DNA of 64,000 nt, taken from contig JAZQJE010000023.1 of NCBI GenBank assembly GCA_045541495.1, positions 1 through 64,000 of the forward strand, read 5' to 3'. Below, one piece after another: positions 33,615 to 42,137 of this stretch. Every line of letters starts with the position of its first letter. Position 1 is the stretch's first letter. The position numbers and the translations under genes are program-made. This DNA is from RGIG3009 sp045541495. Its GTDB lineage: Bacteria; Bacillota; Clostridia; Oscillospirales; Acutalibacteraceae. The notes beneath the pieces are model-generated. The model made no database searches, was not told the DNA's origin, and saw only the letters and a program-made list of their open reading frames with translations.

Positions 33615-34703
33615 CAGATTGTCAAGCAAGTGCAACACCCCAGAATACCTCAAAAGGAGATTTCCAATTAAGGCATTTTCTTGGGCGAGTGTTAATTAAA
33701 TATACAACTTCTTCTAATTCCTCATCAGAAACTTCGTGAAAATTAGTTCCTTTAGGAAAGAAAAAGCGCAAAATGTCATTTGTGTTTTCATTGGTTCCGC
33801 GTTGCCACGGCTTATGTGGCTCGGCAAAATATATCGGTGAAGAAATTTGTTTTTCAATTTCTCTAAAATTAGCAAATTCAGAGCCGTTATCTAAAGATAA
33901 GCTTTTTACAGGTTTATCTTTAAGTAAATTAACAACTACTTTTTCAGTTAATAAGGCATTTCGGCTTTGTAATTTACCTGCAAGTAAATATCTTGTTTTT
34001 CTATCGGCAAGTGTTACTACTAAACCCTTACCAACAGCACCGTAGACCGTATCACCTTCCCAATCACCAATACGACTTCTATTCTTAATAGGCTGAGTCC
34101 ATTCAGGTATGATTCTATCGGGCTGAATAGTGTTGTAACAACTGCTTCTCGGCAATTGGAACTTTCCGTGCCTTCTTAAATGGATTTTTTTAGAAATGTT
34201 AGGCAGCTCTCCACGGTATATGTATCTGTAAATTGTTGCAAAAGAGGTTAACCTCTTTTGGTGTTCCATTTCATAACGATTAACAATTTGTTCGGGAGAC
34301 CAAAACAAATTTAACTTTTCTATAACATAATTCCATTCGTTTGTATTTGGTTTCAATGCTCTGCGTTGTTGTTCTCTACGGCGTCGGATATATAAATTTT
34401 GAGCTCTCCAATGGTTATACCAATATTTGTTATCTGCCTTGCGATGCGGTTTGTATTTAGCCTTATTTCTATTTACTTCTCGGCTAATAGTTGATGGGCT
34501 ACGTTCTAAAATTTCAGCAATTTCGCGAAAACTTTTATCCTCGGATAAAAGTTGTTGTAGATATTTTCTTTCAGCTAGTGTAAAATGTGTGTATGACAAT
34601 ATACTTCCCTCCGTGTTGTTGTATTTGTGGTTATTTACATTTTACACTTTGGGTTGTATATTGTCTATTTTTTATTTAGTGTTGCACTTCATATTATAAT
34701 CTG
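33615..34703 (-). mobile_element. IS30-family insertion sequence
   Basis: About 1.09 kb holding one transposase gene. An exact 11-bp inverted repeat is visible, AAGTGCAACAC (33628-33638) and its complement (34679-34689), extending imperfectly to CAGATT at the left and AATCTG at the right. The outer limits are approximate and no clear target duplication is visible. The flanks are pieces of intergenic repeat. Confidence 0.75.
33622..34599 (-). CDS. IS30-family transposase
   Basis: 325 residues, full length for the family. N-terminal helix-turn-helix (about 1-50, with FREIAEILERSPSTISREV), then the DDE integrase-type domain (about 165-325): GDWEGDTV holds the first Asp, LSLDNGSEF the second, and the glutamate lies in RGTNENTND. 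No frameshift, so probably active. The last codons (GVALA) and stop lie in or beyond the left inverted repeat. AT-rich relative to the host. Confidence 0.95.
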   Translation of the reverse strand: MSYTHFTLAERKYLQQLLSEDKSFREIAEILERSPSTISREVNRNKAKYKPHRKADNKYWYNHWRAQNLYIRRRREQQRRALKPNTNEWNYVIEKLNLFWSPEQIVNRYEMEHQKRLTSFATIYRYIYRGELPNISKKIHLRRHGKFQLPRSSCYNTIQPDRIIPEWTQPIKNRSRIGDWEGDTVYGAVGKGLVVTLADRKTRYLLAGKLQSRNALLTEKVVVNLLKDKPVKSLSLDNGSEFANFREIEKQISSPIYFAEPHKPWQRGTNENTNDILRFFFPKGTNFHEVSDEELEEVVYLINTRPRKCLNWKSPFEVFWGVALA

Positions 34704-34733
34704 TCGAGCCCCCTTTAGGCAAGGGGGGCTATA
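34704..34733. repeat. Fragment of an intergenic repeat right of the IS
   Basis: GAGCCCCCTTTAGGCAAGGG palindrome, like the second repeat at 32549-32599. GCCAGTCG at about 33531-33538 may be the other half of a copy split by the IS. No gene lies between the IS and the PAP2 gene. Confidence 0.4.
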
Positions 34734-34775
34734 GTGGATAGGAAGATATTTGTAACAACATAAAGGAGTGAGCGT

Positions 34776-35705
34776 ATGGAATTTTTACGGGTGTTGGAGG
34801 GGCTCAGAACCCCGTTCTTAGACGAGGTGTTTTCCGTCATCACCATGCTGGGTGAGGAAACGATATTTATCCTTATCGGTCTGATCTTCTTTTGGTGTAT
34901 CGACAAGGGCAAAGGCTACTACATCATGGTGGTAGGTTTTGTGGGGACGGTACTTAACCAGTTTTTAAAATTGTTGTTCCGCGTGCCCCGGCCGTGGGTG
35001 CGGGACGAGAATTTCACCATTGTGGAAAGCGCTCGCGCCGAAGCCACGGGCTATTCGTTCCCCAGCGGCCACACCCAATCGGCGGTAGGGTCTTTTGGCG
35101 CTATCGGGCGGGCCTATCAACAGGGGTGGGTGCGGATCCTGTGCGCGGTGATCTGTGTGTTAGTGCCGCTGTCCCGCATGTATTTGGGAGTACACACCCC
35201 TGCGGACGTAGGGGTATCCTTTGTCATTGCGCTGGCGTTGGTGTTCGGGTTATACCCGCTGATGAATTACGCCCTGCGCAGACCCGCCCGTATGCGGGTA
35301 TTGTTTGCGGTACTCACTGCTTTTGCCGCCGCCTTTTTAGCCTTTGTGCTGCTGTTCCCGTTCCCTGCGGACATTGATCCCCACAACTACGAAAGCGGCG
35401 TGAAAAACGCCTATAAAATTCTCGGTTGTATGGTAGGGTTGTGGGTATCCTTTGAAGTGGATACCCGCTACACCCATTTTGAAACTAAAGCCGTCTGGTG
35501 GGTACAAATACTGAAACTGGTGTTGGGATTGATTCCCGTATTACTGGTAAAAACATTGCTCAAACAACCGTTATACGCCCTGTTCGGCGGCAGTTTTGTT
35601 GCCGACGGTGTACGGTATTTTCTGCTGACCGCCGTGGCGGGGGCGGTATGGCCTTTAACCTTTGGATGGTTTTCAAAATTGGGTAGAAAAAATTGCCAAG
35701 AATAA
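34776..35705 (+). CDS. PAP2-family membrane phosphatase
   Basis: 309 residues with six or more membrane helices. The three phosphatase signatures are present: KLLFRVPRPW (about 67-76), PSGHTQ (about 99-104) and SRMYLGVHTPADV (about 129-141). Such enzymes dephosphorylate phosphatidate or undecaprenyl diphosphate; a lipid-carrier recycling role is plausible but not shown. An additional C-terminal membrane region (about 170-300) follows the catalytic core. AAAGGAG precedes the ATG. Confidence 0.9.
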   Translation: MEFLRVLEGLRTPFLDEVFSVITMLGEETIFILIGLIFFWCIDKGKGYYIMVVGFVGTVLNQFLKLLFRVPRPWVRDENFTIVESARAEATGYSFPSGHTQSAVGSFGAIGRAYQQGWVRILCAVICVLVPLSRMYLGVHTPADVGVSFVIALALVFGLYPLMNYALRRPARMRVLFAVLTAFAAAFLAFVLLFPFPADIDPHNYESGVKNAYKILGCMVGLWVSFEVDTRYTHFETKAVWWVQILKLVLGLIPVLLVKTLLKQPLYALFGGSFVADGVRYFLLTAVAGAVWPLTFGWFSKLGRKNCQE

Positions 35706-35717
35706 GGGGACAACCCC

Positions 35718-35746
35718 TTGCGTTTCCCTTAAAATGAGGGTATAAT
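35718..35746 (+). promoter_or_regulatory. Sigma-A promoter of the Fe-S scaffold / GGGtGRT pair
   Basis: TTGCGT (35718-35723), a 17-bp spacer and a perfect TATAAT (35741-35746), 34 bp before the start codon. Confidence 0.75.
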
Positions 35747-35780
35747 AACAGTTGCATTATAATCCGAAAGGAGATCCATC

Positions 35781-36473
35781 ATGAACTATTCCCATGAAGT
35801 TGAACAGATGTGTATAGTCAAAAAGGGTCCTCATCACGGTCCCGCCCCCATCCCCGAAGAGGGCAGATGGGTAAAGGCTACACAGATCGCCGACATTTCC
35901 GGTCTGTCCCACGGTGTGGGCTGGTGCGCTCCTCAACAGGGCACCTGCAAGATCACGCTGAACATTAAAGAAGGTATCGTTGAAGAAGCGTTGGTCGAGA
36001 CCATCGGTTGTTCCGGTATGACCCACTCCGCGGCCATGGCGGCGGAGATTCTGCCCGGCAAAACGTTGCTCGAATGCCTCAATACCGACTTGGTGTGCGA
36101 CGCCATCAACGTGGCCATGCGGGAAATCTTCCTGCAATTGGTATACGGCCGTACGCAATCCGCTTTCTCCGAAGACGGTTTGACCATCGGCGCAGGTTTG
36201 GAAGATCTAGGTAAAGGTCTGCGTTCCCAGGTGGGTACTATGTATTCCACCAAAGCCAAGGGTGTTCGCTATCTGGAGATGGCGGAAGGCTATGTCACCA
36301 AATTGGCGTTGGACGAGGACGGCGAAGTGACCGGCTATCAGTTTGTCCGCTTGGGCAAAATGCTGGAAGATATCCGTCACGGCATGACCCCCAACGACGC
36401 ATACAATAAGAACATCGGGCAGTACGGCCGTTTTGATAATGCGGCGAAGTACATTGACCCCCGTGAAGAATAA
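35781..36473 (+). CDS. Iron-sulfur cluster assembly scaffold-like (NifU-N-related) protein
   Basis: 230 residues related to the NifU/IscU scaffold fold, in the version found next to GGGtGRT proteins in anaerobic Firmicutes. Cysteines that could hold a cluster are in MCIVKK, GWCAPQQGTC, TIGCSGM and ECLNTDLVC. A conserved N-terminal CIVKKGPHHGPAPIPEEGRW block and a C-terminal YNKNIGQYGRFDNAAKYI block lie outside the scaffold core. It is 14 nt upstream of the GGGtGRT gene with its own promoter, so the two products likely work together; the exact task is not established. Confidence 0.8.
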   Translation: MNYSHEVEQMCIVKKGPHHGPAPIPEEGRWVKATQIADISGLSHGVGWCAPQQGTCKITLNIKEGIVEEALVETIGCSGMTHSAAMAAEILPGKTLLECLNTDLVCDAINVAMREIFLQLVYGRTQSAFSEDGLTIGAGLEDLGKGLRSQVGTMYSTKAKGVRYLEMAEGYVTKLALDEDGEVTGYQFVRLGKMLEDIRHGMTPNDAYNKNIGQYGRFDNAAKYIDPREE

Positions 36474-36487
36474 GGAGGACGGTACAC

Positions 36488-37492
36488 ATGGCTAACGATG
36501 TGAAATTCGAAGGCAAAGACAGACGTCTTGCCAAGATCGAGAAATTCCTTGCCGAAAACGGTTTGGGTTCCATGGAAGAGTGCCGTGACCTCTGCCTGAG
36601 CAAAGGGATTGATGTGGACGCCATTGTCAAAGGCGTACAACCCATTGCGTTTGAAAATGCTGTTTGGGCGTACACTTTGGGTGTGGCCTTAGCGCTGAAA
36701 CGCGGCGTCACCGACGCTGCCGAAGCTTCCGCTGTCATCGGCGAAGGCTTGCAGGCGTTCTGCGTGCCCGGCTCGGTTGCCGAGCAACGTGCCGTAGGCT
36801 TGGGCCACGGTAATTTGGGTAAAATGCTGTTGTCGGAAGAGACCGATTGCTTTGCGTTCCTGGCGGGTCACGAATCTTTCGCCGCTGCCGAAGGCGCTAT
36901 CGGTATCGCCCGCACCGCCAACAAGGCTCGTAAGAGCCCCCTGCGCGTCATCCTCAACGGTTTGGGCAAAGACGCGGCCTATATCATCAGCCGTATCAAC
37001 GGATTCACTTATGTGGAGACCGACTACGATTTCGCTACGGGTGAACTGAAGATCATCCGCGAGAAAGCGTTCTCCGACGGCGAACGCGCCAAGGTGAAAT
37101 GCTACGGCGCCAACGATGTGTTGGAAGGCGTAGCCATCATGAAACACGAGAAGGTGGAAGTGTCCATCACCGGTAACTCCACCAACCCCACCCGTTTCCA
37201 ACATCCCGTGGCGGGATCTTACAAGAAATGGGCAATGGAGAACGACAAGAAATACTTCTCTGTGGCTTCCGGCGGCGGTACGGGCCGTACCCTGCACCCC
37301 GATAACGTGGCGGCAGGTCCTGCGTCCTACGGTTTGACCGATACCATGGGCCGTATGCACGGCGATGCCCAGTTTGCCGGCTCCTCTTCCGTGCCTGCCC
37401 ACGTAGAAATGATGGGTCTCATCGGTATGGGTAACAACCCCATGGTCGGCGCGACAGTCGCCTGTGCCGTGGCGGTATCCCAAGCGAAATAA
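36488..37492 (+). CDS. GGGtGRT protein
   Basis: 334 residues, member of the family named for its motif, here GGGTGRTLHPDN at about 260-271. It usually sits next to the NifU-like gene found upstream. A Cys-containing N-terminus (EECRDLCLSKGI) is followed by a Gly/Ala-rich domain and SGSSSVPAHVEMMGLIGMGN-like segment near the C-terminus. Biochemistry is unknown to me; a role in cluster or cofactor metabolism is inferred from the neighbour only. Confidence 0.85.
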   Translation: MANDVKFEGKDRRLAKIEKFLAENGLGSMEECRDLCLSKGIDVDAIVKGVQPIAFENAVWAYTLGVALALKRGVTDAAEASAVIGEGLQAFCVPGSVAEQRAVGLGHGNLGKMLLSEETDCFAFLAGHESFAAAEGAIGIARTANKARKSPLRVILNGLGKDAAYIISRINGFTYVETDYDFATGELKIIREKAFSDGERAKVKCYGANDVLEGVAIMKHEKVEVSITGNSTNPTRFQHPVAGSYKKWAMENDKKYFSVASGGGTGRTLHPDNVAAGPASYGLTDTMGRMHGDAQFAGSSSVPAHVEMMGLIGMGNNPMVGATVACAVAVSQAK

Positions 37493-37504
37493 AGAGGAAA
37501 TAAA

Positions 37505-37540
37505 ACAGAGCCGCTGACTGTTGTCAGCGGCTCTGTTGTT
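37505..37540 (+). terminator. Terminator after the GGGtGRT gene
   Basis: Perfect 14-bp stem ACAGAGCCGCTGAC (37505-37518) with its complement (37523-37536), loop TGTT, then TGTT. Confidence 0.9.
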
Positions 37541-37586
37541 ATGTGGGAGAAAAGGGGATGTCGAGGGCGCCGTCCCCTACAGAGGG

Positions 37587-38360
37587 TTACAAATACGGTT
37601 GCAAATAGGCGGCGGCACGGGTAAGGTCGGTGATGTCGATGAAATTGTGGCGATACAGTTCGATAATAAGCGAGCCGTCGTACCCCCGCGCCCGTAACAG
37701 GGAAAACAGGCGGGTATAATCGAACGTCCCTTGCCCCGGGGGCAGACAATCGTGGGTGGCATCGTGATCGCTGACATGGACATGGACGATACGGTCGCCC
37801 ATGGCGTCTGCCACGTCTTCAATGGGAATTCCGCACCGCACTGTTTGCTTCACATCCAGCACAAAGGCCGTTTTCTCGCCAAGCGCGGCGCGCATATTCC
37901 GCAAAAAGTGCACATCGCCGCTGCGAAATTGCACCACGTTTTCCTGTGCCACGGTTATACCGAAGGTTTGGCCCAAGTCATACAACCGCTCATACCGTTC
38001 AAAGACCGTATCATCGGGTAACGACGAGGGACGTGCGCCGTGAAGAACTAAATAGGACGCACCCAACCCCACGGCGGCTTCGAAATGCCGTTTATAGTCG
38101 TCCAACATCTCCGTAACACGTCGCTGGTAGTTACCGAACAGAAAATGAGGTTCCATAAAAGACGTGTAGGGGTGAACGGAGCCGATGGTAGCACCACCGT
38201 CCTCTAAACGGCGGCGCAATTCGCCGATATAGGCGGGACGAAGTTCTTCGCCTGCGTTGAAAAAGATCTCTCCATGGCGAAATCCCGCTTGCAACAGGGT
38301 GTCCAGCGCCTCTTCCACTGTGGCGGGATATAAATTGGACGTGGAAGCACCGATGATCAT
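37587..38360 (-). CDS. Sugar phosphate isomerase/epimerase-like TIM barrel protein
   Basis: 257 residues of the AP-endonuclease-2/xylose-isomerase-like TIM-barrel family. Metal-ligand segments: VHPYTS, LVLHGA, AQENV (Glu), LDVKQ (Asp), VHVSDHD and IIELY (Glu). The substrate cannot be told. I chose the ATG at 38360, which overlaps the end of bioY by 4 nt and follows AAAGGA; in-frame sequence further upstream only overlaps bioY. Co-transcribed with bioY. Confidence 0.85.
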   Translation of the reverse strand: MIIGASTSNLYPATVEEALDTLLQAGFRHGEIFFNAGEELRPAYIGELRRRLEDGGATIGSVHPYTSFMEPHFLFGNYQRRVTEMLDDYKRHFEAAVGLGASYLVLHGARPSSLPDDTVFERYERLYDLGQTFGITVAQENVVQFRSGDVHFLRNMRAALGEKTAFVLDVKQTVRCGIPIEDVADAMGDRIVHVHVSDHDATHDCLPPGQGTFDYTRLFSLLRARGYDGSLIIELYRHNFIDITDLTRAAAYLQPYL

Positions 38361-38893
38361 AGTGGTAATCCTTTCTTGTGTAATCGATTGGCGAGAAACA
38401 GTGCCAACCACAGTTTTACCATATCGGGGATCACAAAAGGGACAACACACCAAATGAGAGCCGTTCCCAGCCCCTCAATGCCGGTGCGGGCGGCGTATAA
38501 CACCGCAAACCAGACCGTGCCGAACAGGTAGACCACTCCTTGCCCCGCGATCAGCGCCGCCAGTTTGCGGCGGACGGTGCGGGGGTTGAGAACGTGATAA
38601 AGTACGGCGGCCAGAAGAAACCCTACGAGATAGCCGCCTGTTGTGTCGAACAGTGCGCCAAGCCCACTGCGAAACCCTGAAAACAACGGTACGCCCAACG
38701 CGCCTAACAGCAAATAGGCGGTAAAGGATAGGGTGCCCCGTTTTCCGCCTAAAACCAATAACGTGACAAACACGCCGAACGATTGTAGGGTAAAGGGGAT
38801 AGGGGCGGGGATGGTGATCCAAGCGCAGATCGTCAGTAAGGCGGTGAACAAGGCGCACAAGCACAGATCGTGTATCGTCAAAGATCGTTTCAT
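38357..38893 (-). CDS. bioY: Biotin transporter S component BioY
   Basis: 178 residues, about six membrane helices. ITIPAPIPFTLQSFGVFVTL (about 26-45) and FDTTGGYLVGF (about 82-92) are the BioY signatures for biotin binding in ECF transporters. The shared ECF ATPases and T component are not in this window. I see no biotin operator upstream. Confidence 0.93.
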   Translation of the reverse strand: MKRSLTIHDLCLCALFTALLTICAWITIPAPIPFTLQSFGVFVTLLVLGGKRGTLSFTAYLLLGALGVPLFSGFRSGLGALFDTTGGYLVGFLLAAVLYHVLNPRTVRRKLAALIAGQGVVYLFGTVWFAVLYAARTGIEGLGTALIWCVVPFVIPDMVKLWLALFLANRLHKKGLPL

Positions 38894-38980
38894 TCAGCAT
38901 CCCCCTTTTTTAAAATAGTTTATCACATTTTACAAGCAGGAGCAAGTAACATCTAATGGCTACCGTCTTGCAGGCGGGTA

Positions 38981-39033
38981 CACCTCATCCGTCTCGCCGA
39001 TGCTCGACAGCTCCTCCTCAAGGAAAAGACTTA
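38981..39033. repeat. Dispersed intergenic repeat copy
   Basis: Starts CACCTCATCCGTCT, as at 7327, followed by a degenerate CTCCTCCTCAAGGAAAAG palindrome. It occupies the gap between bioY and the radical SAM gene. Confidence 0.65.
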
Positions 39034-39055
39034 TGATCGAACCTCTAATATTTAG

Positions 39056-39084
39056 TTGAACTTGACGAAAAATTATAGTATAAT
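39056..39084 (+). promoter_or_regulatory. Sigma-A promoter of the radical SAM-alr unit
   Basis: TTGAAC (39056-39061), a 17-bp spacer and TATAAT (39079-39084), 40 bp before the start. Confidence 0.7.
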
Positions 39085-39123
39085 AAATACTGGAACGATG
39101 TTTTTTTGAAAGAGGGCGGCGGG

Positions 39124-40032
39124 GTGACCATTGAACAGTGTACCGTTTGTCCCCGCCGTTGCGGCGCGCGACGCACCGATACTGACGGACAAGGGTTTTG
39201 CCGTATGCCCGCCACCGCCATGGTGGCGCGGGCGGCTCTGCACACGGGGGAAGAACCCTGTATCAGTGTGGGCGCGGGTTCGGGTACGGTGTTTTTTGCG
39301 GGATGTACCCTGCGGTGCGGTTTTTGCCAAAACCGCGAGATCAGCCGCGGTCCTGCGGGAAAACCCGTTACCGCTCAGCGGTTGGCATCCATTTTTCGGG
39401 AACTTACAGAACAGGGTGCCGCCAACATCAACTTGGTGAACCCCACCCATTATGTTCTCGCCATCAAAGAGGCTTTGTCGATCTATCGACCGCCCGTGCC
39501 GGTGGTATATAACAGCGGTGGATACGAGCGGGTGGAAACCTTGCGGTCTCTTGAGGGATTGGTGGATATCTATCTGCCCGATCTCAAATATGTATCCCCT
39601 GAACTGAGCGGACCGTTATCGGGCGCGCCCGATTATCCCGCCGTGGCGCGTGCCGCCATTTTGGAAATGGCGCGGCAAACGGGGCCCATGGTAGTGGACG
39701 AGCTGGGCGCGGCGGTGAAAGGCACCATGGTACGGCATTTGGTGTTGCCGTCCCACACACGGGAATCAATAGCGGTGCTGGATTGGTTGGCCGAGTATTT
39801 GCCGAAAGGTTGTTTTGTCAGTTTGTTATTTCAATATACCCCGATGGATACCGTGAACGGGTATCCCGAATTATCCCGCCGTCTAACAAAGCGGGAATGC
39901 GAGAAAGTCTTTGAACATATGCTGGCGGTGGGACTTACCGACGGATATGTACAACAACGGGAAAGCGCGGGCATTGCCATGATCCCCGCCTTTGATCTGA
40001 CAGGAGTGGAAGAGCGATGTCGGAATTTTTAA
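39124..40032 (+). CDS. Radical SAM protein (PflA-like)
   Basis: 302 residues from the GTG at 39124 (GAGGGCGG upstream; a TTG at 39106 is a possible longer start). An N-terminal four-Cys cluster (CTVCPRRCG and GFCRM) precedes the radical SAM motif CTLRCGFC (about 61-68), an arrangement of PflA-related radical SAM proteins of unknown substrate. The rest is a partial TIM barrel with DIYLPDLKY. It overlaps alr by 16 nt. Confidence 0.87.
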   Translation: MTIEQCTVCPRRCGARRTDTDGQGFCRMPATAMVARAALHTGEEPCISVGAGSGTVFFAGCTLRCGFCQNREISRGPAGKPVTAQRLASIFRELTEQGAANINLVNPTHYVLAIKEALSIYRPPVPVVYNSGGYERVETLRSLEGLVDIYLPDLKYVSPELSGPLSGAPDYPAVARAAILEMARQTGPMVVDELGAAVKGTMVRHLVLPSHTRESIAVLDWLAEYLPKGCFVSLLFQYTPMDTVNGYPELSRRLTKRECEKVFEHMLAVGLTDGYVQQRESAGIAMIPAFDLTGVEERCRNF

Positions 40033-41198
40033 AACGCACATGGGCGGAGATCGACTTGGATGCCATCCGCCACAACTACCATACCATTCGCGGGTCGTTG
40101 TCTGCCGATTGTCGGTTGATGGCAGTGGTGAAAGCCGACGCCTACGGACACGGGGATATCCATGTGGCGCAGACGTTGCAGGACGCGGGCGCCGATTGGT
40201 TCGGCGTGTCCAATTTGGAAGAAGCCATTCGTTTGCGGCAAGGAGGGATCACCCTGCCCATGCTGATCTTGTCGTACACGCCCCCCGAAGAAGCCGCCAA
40301 TCTGGCCCGTTACGGCATTACCCAAACCGTCATCAGCCGCGAATACGCCACGGCGCTTAACGCGGCGGCGATGGCGGCTCACGTGACGGTAGCGGTACAT
40401 ATCAAACTGGATACGGGCATGTCCCGTGTGGGCTTTTTCTATCACGATGAACAGACCGATGCCGCCACCATCGACGACGTGGCGGCGGTATGCGCGCTGT
40501 CGAATGTGACCGCCGACGGGATCTTCACCCATTTTGCTTCGGCGGATGAGGAAACGGGCGAAGGTATCACCCGCCGTCAACACGCCTTGTTGACTCACGC
40601 GGTGAAAAAACTGCAACAACGGGGTATTACCTTTGCGTTCAAACATTGTGCCAACAGTGCCGCTACCTTGCGGTTCCCCGATCTGCACATGGATATGGTG
40701 CGTCCCGGTATTATTTTATACGGGTTAGCCCCCGCGCCGTGGATGAAAGGGGTATTGCCCCTGATTCCCGCCATGTCACTGAAAACGGTAGTGTCGTTGG
40801 TGAAAGAGGTGCCGGCGGGCACCTGTGTCAGCTACGGGCATACCTACCGCACCGAAACAACCGCCCGTATCGCCACCGTTCCCATCGGGTATGCGGACGG
40901 ATACCCCCGCAGTTTGTCCAATACCGCCCGCATGGCGGTGAAAGGGACCTTGGTTCCGCTGATCGGACGGGTGTGTATGGATCAATGTTTGTTGGATGTG
41001 ACGGACATTCCCGACGTGACAGAGGGGATGACGGTGACGGTATTCGGCCGCGACGGGGATACCGTTTTGCCGGTAGAAGAGGTAGCGGCCTTGTCGGGCA
41101 CTATCAATTATGAGGCGGTCTGTTTAATTGGGAAGCGGGTGCCGCGCATTTTCTATCGGGACGGCCGCTTGATCGGCAAACAAGGGTATTTAGCATAA
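40017..41198 (+). CDS. alr: Alanine racemase
   Basis: 393 residues; makes D-alanine for peptidoglycan using PLP. PLP lysine in AVVKADAYGHG (about 37-47), catalytic tyrosine in the C-terminal domain (GTCVSYGHTYR), and RVCMDQCLLDVT. The start WAEIDLDAIRHNY is standard. Translationally coupled to the radical SAM gene. Confidence 0.96.
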   Translation: MSEFLKRTWAEIDLDAIRHNYHTIRGSLSADCRLMAVVKADAYGHGDIHVAQTLQDAGADWFGVSNLEEAIRLRQGGITLPMLILSYTPPEEAANLARYGITQTVISREYATALNAAAMAAHVTVAVHIKLDTGMSRVGFFYHDEQTDAATIDDVAAVCALSNVTADGIFTHFASADEETGEGITRRQHALLTHAVKKLQQRGITFAFKHCANSAATLRFPDLHMDMVRPGIILYGLAPAPWMKGVLPLIPAMSLKTVVSLVKEVPAGTCVSYGHTYRTETTARIATVPIGYADGYPRSLSNTARMAVKGTLVPLIGRVCMDQCLLDVTDIPDVTEGMTVTVFGRDGDTVLPVEEVAALSGTINYEAVCLIGKRVPRIFYRDGRLIGKQGYLA

Positions 41199-41225
41199 AG
41201 GATGTATAAAAAAGGAGCGTTGACG

Positions 41226-42104
41226 ATGTCGGTTTTTGTCCCTACCGTGTTATCGCGGGAGATCCACGTGGAATCCGTGGTGACCCTTCATTATTTTGAA
41301 CACGCCAAAAACTATGTGTTTGAGGGTGAACGCCACGACTTTTGGGAACTGGTTTATGTGGACAAAGGCCGTGTGGACGTCATTGCGGAAAACAACGGCT
41401 ACGAACTGCAGCAAGGGCAGATGATCTTCCATAAACCCAACGAATTTCACAACTTGTACGCCAACGGCAGTGTGGCGCCCAATATCGTGATCGTCACCTT
41501 TGTGTGCGAGTCTCCCGCCATGGCGTTTTTCAAAAACAAGATCGTGTATGTGACGGCTCATCAGCGGGAGTTGTTGGCGCAGATCGTGAAAGAGACAGGA
41601 CAGGCGTTTCACAAATCCACACCGCATACGGTGCAGATGTCCCGCCGCAGTGACGGGGCGTTCGGCAGTGAACAGATGATCCAATTGTCGCTGGAGATGT
41701 TGTTGCTGGACATGATCCGTAACGATGCGCCCATCGATCAGCGCCCCAAAAACTCCTCATCCATCAAACACCGTTCCGACTGCGATCTGGTGACGCGGGT
41801 GACCCATTATATGGAAGAACACGTATGTGACAGTATTTCTTTTTCGGAGATCTGCCAGTATTCCGCCCAAAGTGCCACCAACTTGAAAACCATTTTCAAA
41901 TCGGTGACAGGACAAGGGGTTATGGAATATTATCGACAACTGAAGATCGATCTTGCCAAATCCATGTTGCGGGAAGGGGCGGGAAATATTACCCAGATCG
42001 CCGATCGATTGGGTTATTCCTCCGTCCATTACTTCTCCCGCCATTTTAAACAGGCAACGGGAATGACACCGCGGGAATATACCCTGTCTGTACAGGCAAA
42101 ATAA
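41226..42104 (+). CDS. AraC-family regulator with cupin sensor domain
   Basis: 292 residues from the ATG at 41226 (AGGAG 8 nt upstream). An N-terminal cupin-like ligand-binding domain (about 20-95, with HDFWELVYV) and a C-terminal double HTH (about 185-290, with ITQIADRLGYSSVHYFSRHF). It follows alr by 27 nt and precedes ldh by 33 nt; regulated genes and ligand are not evident. Confidence 0.9.
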   Translation: MSVFVPTVLSREIHVESVVTLHYFEHAKNYVFEGERHDFWELVYVDKGRVDVIAENNGYELQQGQMIFHKPNEFHNLYANGSVAPNIVIVTFVCESPAMAFFKNKIVYVTAHQRELLAQIVKETGQAFHKSTPHTVQMSRRSDGAFGSEQMIQLSLEMLLLDMIRNDAPIDQRPKNSSSIKHRSDCDLVTRVTHYMEEHVCDSISFSEICQYSAQSATNLKTIFKSVTGQGVMEYYRQLKIDLAKSMLREGAGNITQIADRLGYSSVHYFSRHFKQATGMTPREYTLSVQAK

Positions 42105-42137
42105 GAGTAATAGTATATTTTGAGGACGTGATGACCC

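Noticed and set aside
38894..39055. Biotin or other riboswitch near bioY
   Set aside because: The stretch holds a dispersed repeat and a promoter for the plus-strand gene; no riboswitch core is recognisable.
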